Below are positions 1 through 6,266 of a stretch of DNA of 14,191 nt, in pieces. The notes under the pieces were generated by a model. The model searched no databases. It saw only the letters and a program-made list of their open reading frames with translations, and was not told where the DNA came from. Source of the stretch: an uncultured Eubacteriales bacterium (GTDB lineage Bacteria; Bacillota; Clostridia; Eubacteriales; Anaerofustaceae); assembly GCA_902796565.1 (NCBI GenBank), contig CADBPP010000228.1, positions 1 to 14,191 of the forward strand. Direction: 5' to 3'. Numbering within the stretch: position 1 is the stretch's first letter; each line of letters starts with the position of its first letter. The position numbers and the translations under genes were made by a program.

Positions 1-20
1 ATTCATTTCCCAATTAGCGC

Positions 21-40
21 GCTGTCTCATTGGTGACAGC
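21..40. promoter_or_regulatory. Operator-like inverted repeat at the predicted +1
   Basis: GCTGTC (21-26) and GACAGC (35-40) are perfect inverted arms separated by 8 bases. The repeat begins at the predicted start point of the leftward promoter (47-75), where a bound repressor would block transcription. It could instead form a 5' hairpin in the RNA. No specific regulator family is recognised from the half-site. Confidence 0.45.
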
Positions 41-46
41 TTTGTT

Positions 47-75
47 AGTATATCATCATACCCCCCACCTGTCAA
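47..75 (-). promoter_or_regulatory. Sigma-A-type promoter reading leftward out of the window
   Basis: On the minus strand a perfect TTGACA (plus 70-75) is followed after exactly 17 bases by TATACT (plus 47-52). The expected start point is near position 40. The gene it serves lies left of the window. The spacer contains a G-run, which is unusual but not disqualifying. The match is seen directly; activity is inferred. Confidence 0.7.
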
Positions 76-213
76 TCGCTTTTTGAAATTATTTTTGGGA
101 TTATTTTTGGCTTTCATGTGTTATTTTTTCAGCCGGGCCCGATCCGGCCCCTGATCTTATAAACCCGGAGATATTTTCAGTTTTGAGGCATCTTTTCCGC
201 TTTTCGGGCCCGG

Positions 214-238
214 AAAAAGCCCCGCCGAAGGCGGGGCT
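214..238 (-). terminator. Intrinsic terminator of the M3 peptidase gene
   Basis: A 9-bp GC-rich stem (AGCCCCGCC 218-226 with GGCGGGGCT 230-238) closes a 3-base loop. On the minus strand it is followed by five T's (plus 214-218). It lies 26 bases beyond the stop codon of the minus-strand peptidase gene. Confidence 0.85.
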
Positions 239-264
239 GTGTGACACATTGGTCATTTCATGAT

Positions 265-1992
265 CTATTTGCGGTAGCTTTCCGCTATCTTCGCGAGCTC
301 CTTATAGAACTCTTCCGTATATATCTTGTCGAGGCCGTACTTTTCCAGCATTTCCGCGTACTGCAGTCTGCCCAGATCCTCAGTCAGCAGCTCGTCGAAA
401 AGCTGGGCGGTCTTCTTGGGTTCGTCCAGATAGTTGGTATACATGGCAAGGCTCGCGACCTGGCTCATGACATAGCTCACCACATAGCCCGGGGAGTCGG
501 AAAAGTGGGGTATGTGGGCCCAGAAATAATTGAGACCGTCGCTCTCGTTCGCATTATAGTACGCGTACTCATCGGCGATCTCCGCGGCCAGCTCGCACAT
601 CTTCTCAGGGGTAAGATCCTCCGTGGTATACAGGAGCCTCTCCACTTCAGCCTGGAAGCCGCAGTTCTGAATGGTGCCGATGGCGTCGCCGAACATCTGG
701 CGGGGGATGCCCTTTCCGGCATCGCCGTAGATCTTGGCGAAGGCGTCCATGTACATCAGAACGAAACCGGTGGACTGGGTCTCCGCCACATCCAGGTCGA
801 ACAGCAATGACGCGATGGAGTTCTTCTGATCGTAGAAGAAGTTGGTGCAGTGCCCCGTCTCATGGGCGATGGTGCCCAGGAATTCCATGTTATATATGGG
901 ATCACGCTCATAAACGTAGATGTAGGGCTCATTGTATGTGACGAACCTGGTGGAGAATCCCACGCTGTAGGATTCGGGTCCCACGATGTTCAGCAGGTTG
1001 TATTCCTTTATGTACTTTATGGCCTTTTCAGCGTTGGGCTTCAGGTAACGGCCTTCCAGGAGCCTGTCGTAGATATCCGTCACAGTGCAGTCCCTCATGG
1101 GCAGGTAGTCCGCTCTGAGGTAGTTCATGCTCTGCAGTATCCCGGTATAGTCCCTGAGATACTCTTTGTAGTAGTCGACCACGGTCTCGAAATCCTCATA
1201 GGAATAGGTCCTGGAATAGGTCTCCTCCCAGGCCATCTCATAGTAGTTGTCGTACCCGTACATGGCCGCCACTTCGTTGCGCAGCTTCGCCTGCTCGATG
1301 AGTATCCTGCCCATCTCCATGGCTTCGGCCCTGTACATGGCGGAATACGCTTCGGCATACTCCGCGCTCGAAGTATCGAGGCTGTCCACATACTCCCAGG
1401 TGATGGTCTGCCCGTTGAATTCGGCGGTGACCTCCTTCGTTTCGGAATAGTATTCATTGAACTCCGCCTGGAGGGCGATAATCCGATCCTGCAGCGCGGC
1501 TTCCTCGTCGCTCATGCCTTCATAATCGTAGAAGGGAGAGGCGTCCTCCACATTGATCTTTTCCAGCATGATCTGTTCGTACTCGCTGTCGAGGACCCTG
1601 GATATGATGACCTGCACGTCATCATCCACATAGAGGCACAGGGCGTCGGCGTCGGTATACTTTTGGAACAGCTCCTCGTCGTCGGGGGTGGTGTAATAGG
1701 CTATCTCCGCCAGAGTGTAGGCGTCGGAAAGCCTTCCGTACTCGGCGATGAGCTGGTCGATCAGATCAGCCACTTCCTTGTCGTTGTTCTTTTTCGTTAT
1801 GGCTTCATCCAGCCTGTCGATGATCTCGTTGATCAGGGTATCGTCATACTCACCGGCGTCCATGTCCTCGAATCTGACGTCCGCCCTTTCGACGGCCGGG
1901 GGCTCTGTTCCTCCGTTCCCCTTCGCGCATGCGCCCAGGGAAAGGATGAGCATAAGGCACATCAGCAGTGCCGTGATCTTTTTGAAGTTCAT
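265..1992 (-). CDS. M3-family (oligoendopeptidase F-like) zinc metallopeptidase, predicted lipoprotein
   Basis: Predicted surface-anchored metallopeptidase of 575 aa that would cleave peptides outside the cell. I start it at 1992 (MNFKK) rather than the in-frame ATG at 2022: AGGAGG (plus 1998-2003) lies 5 bases upstream, and the predicted promoter -10 box covers 2022-2027, so the longer start would not be transcribed. The N-terminus is a lipoprotein signal: two lysines, a hydrophobic stretch, then lipobox LGAC with Cys22. The zinc motif HETGH is at residues 377-381, with a downstream glutamate in AETQSTGF near 404 as likely third ligand. The C-terminal IPHFSDSPGYVVSYVMSQ (about 494-511) matches the M3 substrate-binding region. 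The middle is long, helical and acidic, as in M3 enzymes. Length is typical of PepF (about 600). Many M3 enzymes are cytosolic, so the lipid anchor is notable. The substrate is unknown. Confidence 0.88.
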   Translation of the reverse strand: MNFKKITALLMCLMLILSLGACAKGNGGTEPPAVERADVRFEDMDAGEYDDTLINEIIDRLDEAITKKNNDKEVADLIDQLIAEYGRLSDAYTLAEIAYYTTPDDEELFQKYTDADALCLYVDDDVQVIISRVLDSEYEQIMLEKINVEDASPFYDYEGMSDEEAALQDRIIALQAEFNEYYSETKEVTAEFNGQTITWEYVDSLDTSSAEYAEAYSAMYRAEAMEMGRILIEQAKLRNEVAAMYGYDNYYEMAWEETYSRTYSYEDFETVVDYYKEYLRDYTGILQSMNYLRADYLPMRDCTVTDIYDRLLEGRYLKPNAEKAIKYIKEYNLLNIVGPESYSVGFSTRFVTYNEPYIYVYERDPIYNMEFLGTIAHETGHCTNFFYDQKNSIASLLFDLDVAETQSTGFVLMYMDAFAKIYGDAGKGIPRQMFGDAIGTIQNCGFQAEVERLLYTTEDLTPEKMCELAAEIADEYAYYNANESDGLNYFWAHIPHFSDSPGYVVSYVMSQVASLAMYTNYLDEPKKTAQLFDELLTEDLGRLQYAEMLEKYGLDKIYTEEFYKELAKIAESYRK

Positions 1993-2021
1993 AGGTTCCT
2001 CCTGTCTGTTTCCTGATACCA

Positions 2022-2050
2022 ATTATACGACAGTAAATTATTTTTTCCAA
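2022..2050 (-). promoter_or_regulatory. Promoter of the M3 peptidase gene
   Basis: On the minus strand TTGGAA (plus 2045-2050) is separated by 17 bases from a perfect TATAAT (plus 2022-2027). Transcription would begin near 2015, about 23 bases before the chosen ATG. Its -35 box is only 5 bases from the -35 box of the rightward promoter at 2056-2084. Confidence 0.7.
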
Positions 2051-2055
2051 AGGTC

Positions 2056-2084
2056 TTTACAAATCTTATTATTGGTGCTATTAT
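2056..2084 (+). promoter_or_regulatory. Extended -10 promoter of the cobalamin riboswitch RNA
   Basis: TTTACA (2056-2061), a 17-base spacer, and TATTAT (2079-2084) preceded by TGC, an extended -10. The start point is predicted near 2091, exactly where the riboswitch P1 strand begins. It is back-to-back with the peptidase promoter. Confidence 0.7.
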
Positions 2085-2090
2085 TGGTAC

Positions 2091-2194
2091 GTAAATGAAT
2101 AAAACCACGACTTGTTCGGAACACGGTGTGAATCCGTGACAGCATCCTTGCTACTGTGAGAAGCAATTCAAGTCAGATCTTTACATGTTCGGTG
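2091..2194 (+). promoter_or_regulatory. Compact cobalamin (B12) riboswitch aptamer
   Basis: The core GGAA...ACGGTGTGAATCCGTGACAGC...TTGCTACTGTGA (2118-2159) matches the conserved heart of cobalamin riboswitches, in the form common in Clostridia. Pairings visible: P1 GTAAA (2091-2095)/TTTAC (2180-2184); outer stem GACTTG (2109-2114)/CAAGTC (2169-2174); hairpin CACGG (2122-2126)/CCGTG (2134-2138); ACAG (2139-2142)/CTGT (2154-2157). AAGTCAGA (2170-2177) resembles the start of the B12 box. Only about 10 bases separate ACTGTGA from the B12-box-like segment, so the peripheral P7-P11 part of full-length aptamers is absent. It is therefore a compact variant. I cannot tell whether it prefers adenosyl-, methyl- or aquocobalamin. 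Confidence 0.82.
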
Positions 2195-2242
2195 GAGCAA
2201 TATGCGTTAGGTATTTCAAGGGTAGTACCGAAGCAGAGACTG

Positions 2243-2269
2243 CACCGAAACAAATTTCGGTGTTTTTTT
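2243..2269 (+). terminator. Riboswitch-linked intrinsic terminator T1
   Basis: CACCGAAA (2243-2250) and TTTCGGTG (2255-2262) form an 8-bp stem with loop CAAA, followed by seven T's (2263-2269). The left arm can alternatively pair with TTCGGTG at 2188-2194, just after the aptamer, so termination could be switched by folding. It would yield an RNA of roughly 180 nt. Confidence 0.85.
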
Positions 2270-2317
2270 CATTTATATGTCATTTAGCGCCAGTGTGCGC
2301 GCAACCTCCCATTTTTC

Positions 2318-2353
2318 AGCACTGCGAATGTACCGGCGCAGTGCTCTTTTTTT
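2318..2353 (+). terminator. Second intrinsic terminator T2 behind the riboswitch
   Basis: AGCACTGCG (2318-2326) and CGCAGTGCT (2337-2345) form a 9-bp stem with a 10-base loop, followed by C and seven T's (2347-2353). The T-tract makes it a plus-strand terminator; on the minus strand the stem is followed by no T's, so it does not serve the hydrolase gene whose stop codon it touches. It would end any transcript that escapes T1. Confidence 0.78.
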
Positions 2354-3245
2354 ATCTGAAAACGACTTTCGTCCCGTCCAGCACGAATACCACGTCCCCT
2401 TCCAGGTCAGTGCGGTGGACTTCGCATCCCAGATCCTTCAGGCGGGAAAGGAAGACCTCGTGGGGATAGCCGTGGGACGAGCTTTTCCCCGCGCTCGAAA
2501 TAATGACGTATGAGGGCATCACTTCCCTGAGAAGACGGTAGCTGTTGGCTCCGTCGGCCGCGCTGCCGTGATGGGAGGCGATAAAGACGTCGCTCAGGAG
2601 GATCGCTCCGGTGTCCATGATGCCGTTTGCCTCATTACCCGTCATGTCGCCGGGGAAAAGCACCGATACCGCTCCGTAGGACATCCTGACCACGACGCTC
2701 ATGTCGTTGATGTCCTCATATTCCCCCACCGGCCCGAGGAAGGTGAAAACGATGTCCCCGAAGGAAACGCTCTCCCCCACGGGCGCCTCTGCGACGGTGC
2801 TCCCCTTATCGGAGAAGAATTCCAGGCAGTCCTGATAGAAGCTGTTTTCCCCGTCCCGGAAGGGCGAGATGAACACCTTATCCACCTTTATCCCCTTAAG
2901 GGCGGGATATCCTCCGAAGTGGTCCGCGTGGGAATGGGAGATCACCAGCATATCGACCTTCTCCACCCCCGCCCTCTTCAGAGCCGCAGCGGTGAGATCC
3001 CTGTCCGCGTAGGAGCCTGTGTCTATCATGAAGCACATGTCTCCCGCCTTGATGATGGCGCACATGGCGTCCCCGGTGTAGGGGACGAGGACTGTACAGC
3101 CCTCCATCGGCTCGGAGGGGGGCTCTATCCCCCTGTCGATATATATGAGGGCCGCAGTAAACAGGACGCAGAGGATCACCACCGCTGTGAGACCCAGCGG
3201 CAGACGCTTTCTTTTTGTGGCGGATGATGGACTTTTCCCGTACAT
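2352..3245 (-). CDS. MBL-fold metallohydrolase, ComEC C-terminal-domain-like, membrane-anchored
   Basis: A 297-aa protein with a basic N-terminus (KRKR at 11-14), one transmembrane helix (about 19-36), and an extracytoplasmic metallo-beta-lactamase fold. The zinc signature HSHADH is at 104-109, with PGD (198-200), SHHGS (224-228) and SHGYPHE (257-263) giving the remaining metal ligands in the order seen in ComEC/Rec2 C-terminal domains. It lacks the multi-helix competence channel, so it is a stand-alone hydrolase rather than ComEC. Nuclease or phosphodiesterase activity is plausible, but the substrate is unknown. The start ATG is preceded by GGGGGAG 3 bases upstream. It lies on the same strand as the M3 peptidase gene, with the opposite-facing riboswitch RNA between them and no minus-strand terminator visible after its stop. 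Confidence 0.85.
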   Translation of the reverse strand: MYGKSPSSATKRKRLPLGLTAVVILCVLFTAALIYIDRGIEPPSEPMEGCTVLVPYTGDAMCAIIKAGDMCFMIDTGSYADRDLTAAALKRAGVEKVDMLVISHSHADHFGGYPALKGIKVDKVFISPFRDGENSFYQDCLEFFSDKGSTVAEAPVGESVSFGDIVFTFLGPVGEYEDINDMSVVVRMSYGAVSVLFPGDMTGNEANGIMDTGAILLSDVFIASHHGSAADGANSYRLLREVMPSYVIISSAGKSSSHGYPHEVFLSRLKDLGCEVHRTDLEGDVVFVLDGTKVVFR

Positions 3246-3310
3246 TTTCTCCCCCTGCCTGGTCCGGTCCCCGACCAGCGCTTTGTTTTTAACGTTATTC
3301 TAATAATTCA

Positions 3311-3339
3311 TCAACTCGGGATTAATAAAGCTATATTAT
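3311..3339 (+). promoter_or_regulatory. Possible promoter of the PspC-domain gene
   Basis: TATTAT (3334-3339) has 17-base spacing from a poor -35 (TCAACT, 3311-3316). Several overlapping -10-like hexamers occur here, so the exact element is uncertain. Confidence 0.35.
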
Positions 3340-3369
3340 AGTGATATCCGTACAAAGGCGGTAGGAACT

Positions 3370-3594
3370 GTGAAAAAGAAACTTTACAAGGATGAATCCA
3401 CAGCAAAGGTATCGGGGGTGCTCAGCGGCATAGCCCAGTACTTTTCAGTGGATGTCAACGTCGTCAGGATACTGTATGTGCTTCTGTGCATCTTTATTAT
3501 AAGGCCCTTTACCGGGATCATCATATATTTCGTTCTGAGCTACATAATGCCGGACAAGAAGGACATCGGATACGACGACTACGAAGTCCGATAG
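3370..3594 (+). CDS. Small PspC-domain membrane protein
   Basis: A 74-aa protein matching the PspC domain nearly end to end: KLYKDESTAKVSGVLSGIAQ (about 4-23) is the typical opening, followed by YFSVDVNVVRILYVLLCIF and a hydrophobic segment to about residue 60, ending in a short acidic tail. PspC proteins sit in the cytoplasmic membrane and take part in envelope-stress sensing (phage-shock systems) in proteobacteria; single-domain versions in Bacillota are common and less well understood. No pspA or liaF-like partner is in the window. The start is GTG, with AGGA about 4 bases upstream. It is a single-gene unit with its own terminator at 3607-3641. Confidence 0.88.
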   Translation: MKKKLYKDESTAKVSGVLSGIAQYFSVDVNVVRILYVLLCIFIIRPFTGIIIYFVLSYIMPDKKDIGYDDYEVR

Positions 3595-3606
3595 GACATA
3601 TATCCG

Positions 3607-3641
3607 GGGCCGTGACACAAGTCACGGCCCTTTCTTTTTTT
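3607..3641 (+). terminator. Intrinsic terminator of the PspC gene
   Basis: GGGCCGTGAC (3607-3616) and GTCACGGCCC (3621-3630) form a perfect 10-bp stem with loop ACAA, followed by a T-rich tract to 3641. The minus-strand symporter gene ends at 3646, so the units converge; on the minus strand the hairpin has no T-tract. Confidence 0.9.
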
Positions 3642-3645
3642 ATTA

Positions 3646-5031
3646 TCAGCTGTTCTTTTTCTTTCCTGCGCCCCTGAGGTTGACTATGCACAGCAGTACC
3701 GCGTAATATACTATGATGAGCCCCAGGGTCACCAGCGTCATCATATCGGACTTCGGAGCGAGGCTCACCAGCACCAGCAGAGGAGCGCCGAGCAGTATCG
3801 CGAAGCTCGAACCGATCACCAGGTTGTTGGCCGCGGGTGTCTCGAAGTTCGGGTCGATCTCCCTGAGAAGGAGCACGCCAGAGCTGATGGTGCCGGTCAT
3901 CATACCGTACATGGAGATGAGGCCTTCATAGTAGTAGCCCGGATAGACCTTTGAGCATACATATTTGAGATGCAAAAGGGTGACTACCGCACCGGACACA
4001 GCCATGAGGATGAAGGGGATCCACAGTCCCGAGAGATCCTCCAGCTCTATGGACACGATCCCGGCGACTATCATCAGGTCGAAGGCGAAGCCGGAGATCC
4101 TGGACAAAAGGTAGTTGTTCTGATACTGCCTGACCATGATCCTGCTTTTGCGGAGCAGGCTGAAGATGCTCCTGAGGCCTATCGCGAGGCCGGAGCCGAT
4201 CATGAAGTTGAATCCCCACAGGAGGGAGTTCAGGCTGTTTCCGAGGCCCTCGGAAATGGCGGAGAGCCCCATGGTGATGTATTTCGTCAGCAGGAAAGTG
4301 GCCATGTATACGAAGAGCACCAGGGCCATCTGCACCGAGAAGCGGTCCACAGACTCGGAGATGGGTATCTCGTTGTGGTCCTGGAAGGTATCTATGGTGA
4401 CGCTGCCCGCCATCTCGTCGGGATCCCTGCGCACGAGCTTTCCCTTTTTCACCAGATAGTTGAGATAGATGACTCCCACTATGCAGGCGCACACATAGCC
4501 CGCCGCCGCCAGGGCCAGGCCGAAGGAACGCCCTCCGGCGAATCCCAGCGCCTCATAGGAGCCGCCGATGTTGTTCGCCTGTCCGGGCCCCTGGCCGTAT
4601 CCCATGGGAAGCAGGATGCCCGATGCCTTGAAGAGGGAGGGGATGAGGGTGTATCCCAGCAGGATGGATATCGTAAGACCCACCACAGCCTGGATCATGT
4701 ATGATCCGACGATGATGGCTCCGCTTCTGAGCCCCACGAGGTTTCCCCTGTCCTCCTCATTGCGGGAGGGGATCCTCAGGGACGTGGCGATGAAGCCTAT
4801 GGCTATGCAGTGATAAGTTATGCCCTCCATGAAAATGGGATCGACTCTTATCAGTCCCGTTATCTTGAGGATAAGAAGTATGAAGCCTCCCAGCACCGCG
4901 GTGGGCATCATCATCCTGCGGATGAACCCCACCTTTCTTCTGAGAAGATTCGCCAAAAGAATGGTCGCCGCCAGTATCCCGCACTGTACCACGGGATTCC
5001 ATACGGCTGTGTTTGCTGCCGAATAATCCAT
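3646..5031 (-). CDS. GltS-type sodium:glutamate symporter family protein
   Basis: A 461-aa polytopic membrane protein with about ten or more hydrophobic segments in two halves, and a hydrophilic loop in the middle (about 196-230). The first half carries a glycine-rich stretch, GYGQGPGQANNIGG (144-157), at the place where GltS proteins have their conserved substrate/ion motif; the second half has TISSGVLLLREIDPN, also typical. GltS carriers import glutamate or a related dicarboxylate with Na+. The glycine motif differs from the classical GGHGTA form, so the substrate is not certain. It starts 3 bases after the stop of the acyltransferase gene, with its AAGGAG site inside that gene's last codons, indicating co-transcription and possibly translational coupling. 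No minus-strand terminator is visible after its stop. Confidence 0.75.
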   Translation of the reverse strand: MDYSAANTAVWNPVVQCGILAATILLANLLRRKVGFIRRMMMPTAVLGGFILLILKITGLIRVDPIFMEGITYHCIAIGFIATSLRIPSRNEEDRGNLVGLRSGAIIVGSYMIQAVVGLTISILLGYTLIPSLFKASGILLPMGYGQGPGQANNIGGSYEALGFAGGRSFGLALAAAGYVCACIVGVIYLNYLVKKGKLVRRDPDEMAGSVTIDTFQDHNEIPISESVDRFSVQMALVLFVYMATFLLTKYITMGLSAISEGLGNSLNSLLWGFNFMIGSGLAIGLRSIFSLLRKSRIMVRQYQNNYLLSRISGFAFDLMIVAGIVSIELEDLSGLWIPFILMAVSGAVVTLLHLKYVCSKVYPGYYYEGLISMYGMMTGTISSGVLLLREIDPNFETPAANNLVIGSSFAILLGAPLLVLVSLAPKSDMMTLVTLGLIIVYYAVLLCIVNLRGAGKKKNS

Positions 5032-5034
5032 TGT

Positions 5035-6192
5035 TCACTCCTTCTGTCCGTTGGTCAAAAGATCATATAGGTATTTGTATTTGAGCGCGCAGAAATCCTT
5101 TCTGCCGTGTATCTCGTACTGTCTGCCTGAGATGGTGAGGTCTATCGTGTTCGACGAGAACAGCGCGGCCCCCTCGATCCCGGAGGGAGTCATGAAGATA
5201 TCGTTGAACATGAATCCGCCGGTGAAGGCGGTGAGCTTTCCCTTCGTCTTCGATGCCGCCCGGTGGTCCTCCCCTATCTCCCAGAGCTCGGTCTCATCCG
5301 TGAAGAGCACCTTGGCGGGATCCGGGTCATCCATGGCCTTTTTCAGGCCCTCAAGCTGCCGGGCGTCATACTCGGTGACGGTATGCTTTTCGTCCCCTCT
5401 GTTGAGATAGCCCTCTTCGTCAAAGACCCATACCGCGCCGCATTCCGAACAGCTCAGGGCGTTCCCCTTTGAATGCAGCGATGAAAAGCTGCCGCATTCG
5501 GGGCACATGAACAGGGCCGTCTCCAGATGCTCCGCGAGAGCGCGCCCCCTGTAGCGCACATGATCTCTTTCCTGTGTGGCGTAGCAGTCCTCGAAAAGGT
5601 CGGCGCACAGTTTTTCGTAGGCCTCGCTGTCGCTCATGGCCTTCAGTTCCGCGGGGGTATAGACGTGTATAAGCTTTCCGGTGATCTTTCCCCTTCTGAA
5701 GGAGGAGCTCCACCTGGGCTGGGTGAGATAGCCCCCCTCGAAACGGTAGGTCACCACATTGGTCCCGCATTTTCTCGCCAGCTTGATGGTGGCGGGAGCG
5801 ATGGGACAGGTGAGCCCGTTGAAGGAACGGTTCCCCTCGGCGAACATGGCGACGCTGCGCCCGCTGCGCAGGGTCTTTAAAATGTTCTTGACCGAGACCG
5901 TGCCGGTCTTTCCCTTGTAATGAATGATGGGGTCGAAGACCCTTTTCATGAAGCGGGCGACGGACTCCTTCCTGAGGATATTCTCCGTGGCGACGAAATA
6001 GCAGTGTCTCTCCACCGCGAGACCGAGGAACACCGGGTCCAGATCGGTGTTGTGGTTCGCCAGGATCAGGTACGGCTCATCCTCCGCGCTTATGATGTCG
6101 TATGTGTATCCGAACCATGATGAGACCGGGGACCTCAAAAGCTTTTTGAGCCTCATGAAGAGCCTGAACAGTCTCGAATAATCATCCTCCAT
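5035..6192 (-). CDS. PlsC-like 1-acylglycerol-phosphate acyltransferase with C-terminal zinc ribbon
   Basis: A 385-aa protein. Residues about 35-200 form a glycerolipid acyltransferase domain: motif I NHNTDLD (46-52, catalytic His47 and Asp52) and motif III FAEGNRS (117-123). Such enzymes add an acyl chain to lysophosphatidate or a related lysophospholipid at the inner membrane face. After it comes a four-cysteine zinc ribbon (CPEC 230-233, CSEC 248-251), then about 130 residues of unrecognised sequence. Plain PlsC is about 200-250 aa, so the C-terminal half is an addition. No long hydrophobic N-terminal helix is obvious; the basic N-terminus may bind the membrane. The ATG has GGAG 5 bases upstream. 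First gene of the operon with the symporter. Which lipid it acylates cannot be read from sequence. Confidence 0.82.
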   Translation of the reverse strand: MEDDYSRLFRLFMRLKKLLRSPVSSWFGYTYDIISAEDEPYLILANHNTDLDPVFLGLAVERHCYFVATENILRKESVARFMKRVFDPIIHYKGKTGTVSVKNILKTLRSGRSVAMFAEGNRSFNGLTCPIAPATIKLARKCGTNVVTYRFEGGYLTQPRWSSSFRRGKITGKLIHVYTPAELKAMSDSEAYEKLCADLFEDCYATQERDHVRYRGRALAEHLETALFMCPECGSFSSLHSKGNALSCSECGAVWVFDEEGYLNRGDEKHTVTEYDARQLEGLKKAMDDPDPAKVLFTDETELWEIGEDHRAASKTKGKLTAFTGGFMFNDIFMTPSGIEGAALFSSNTIDLTISGRQYEIHGRKDFCALKYKYLYDLLTNGQKE

Positions 6193-6227
6193 ACATTCTC
6201 CGATCTATAACGTTGTCTTATGCTAAT

Positions 6228-6256
6228 ATTATAAATAATAATCATCCCGATCCATA
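6228..6256 (-). promoter_or_regulatory. Possible promoter of the acyltransferase-symporter operon
   Basis: On the minus strand a perfect TATAAT (plus 6228-6233) has 17-base spacing from a weak -35, TATGGA (plus 6251-6256). It sits between the hppA terminator and the acyltransferase start. Confidence 0.45.
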
Positions 6257-6266
6257 CGCCGCACAC

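Larger units (their letters stand above)
2091..2353 (+). ncRNA. Candidate cobalamin-controlled small RNA (about 180 nt or 265 nt)
   Basis: From the predicted start (near 2091) the transcript holds the compact aptamer, T1 and then T2. No plus-strand ORF with a ribosome binding site lies in it: the two overlapping open frames (from 2185 and 2277) have no Shine-Dalgarno sequence, run through terminator stems and continue antisense to the 2352-3245 gene. The 49-base tail between T1 and T2 has one clear hairpin, GCGC(2287-2290)/GCGC(2297-2300), with a hexaloop CAGTGT. Established parallels are the B12-riboswitch RNAs EutX (Enterococcus) and Rli55 (Listeria), which titrate the antiterminator EutV. 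The hexaloop here lacks their expected A1/G4 pattern, so a EutV-like target is not supported. A riboswitch stranded after loss of its gene is the main alternative. Confidence 0.45.

Noticed and set aside
132..212. Repeated GGGCCCG words and GGGCC/GGCCC inverted arms left of the peptidase terminator
   Set aside because: The arms are short, followed by no T-tract on either strand, and occur in a GC-rich patch; nothing beyond chance base composition can be supported.
850..2016. 388-codon plus-strand open frame opposite the M3 peptidase gene
   Set aside because: It is the mirror of a well-supported gene: the G/C third-position bias leaves the opposite frame open. Its product is a V/G/H/D/L-rich string with no recognisable domain and no ribosome binding site.
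2287..2300. Hexaloop hairpin as half of an ANTAR/EutV binding site
   Set aside because: The loop CAGTGT lacks the A at position 1 and G at position 4 expected of ANTAR targets, and no matching second hexaloop was found, so an EutX-type target is not claimed.
2185..2513. Plus-strand open frames of 94 and 78 codons starting inside or just after the riboswitch
   Set aside because: Neither has a Shine-Dalgarno sequence; both read through terminator stems and then antisense into the MBL-fold gene. They do not look like the riboswitch's target gene.
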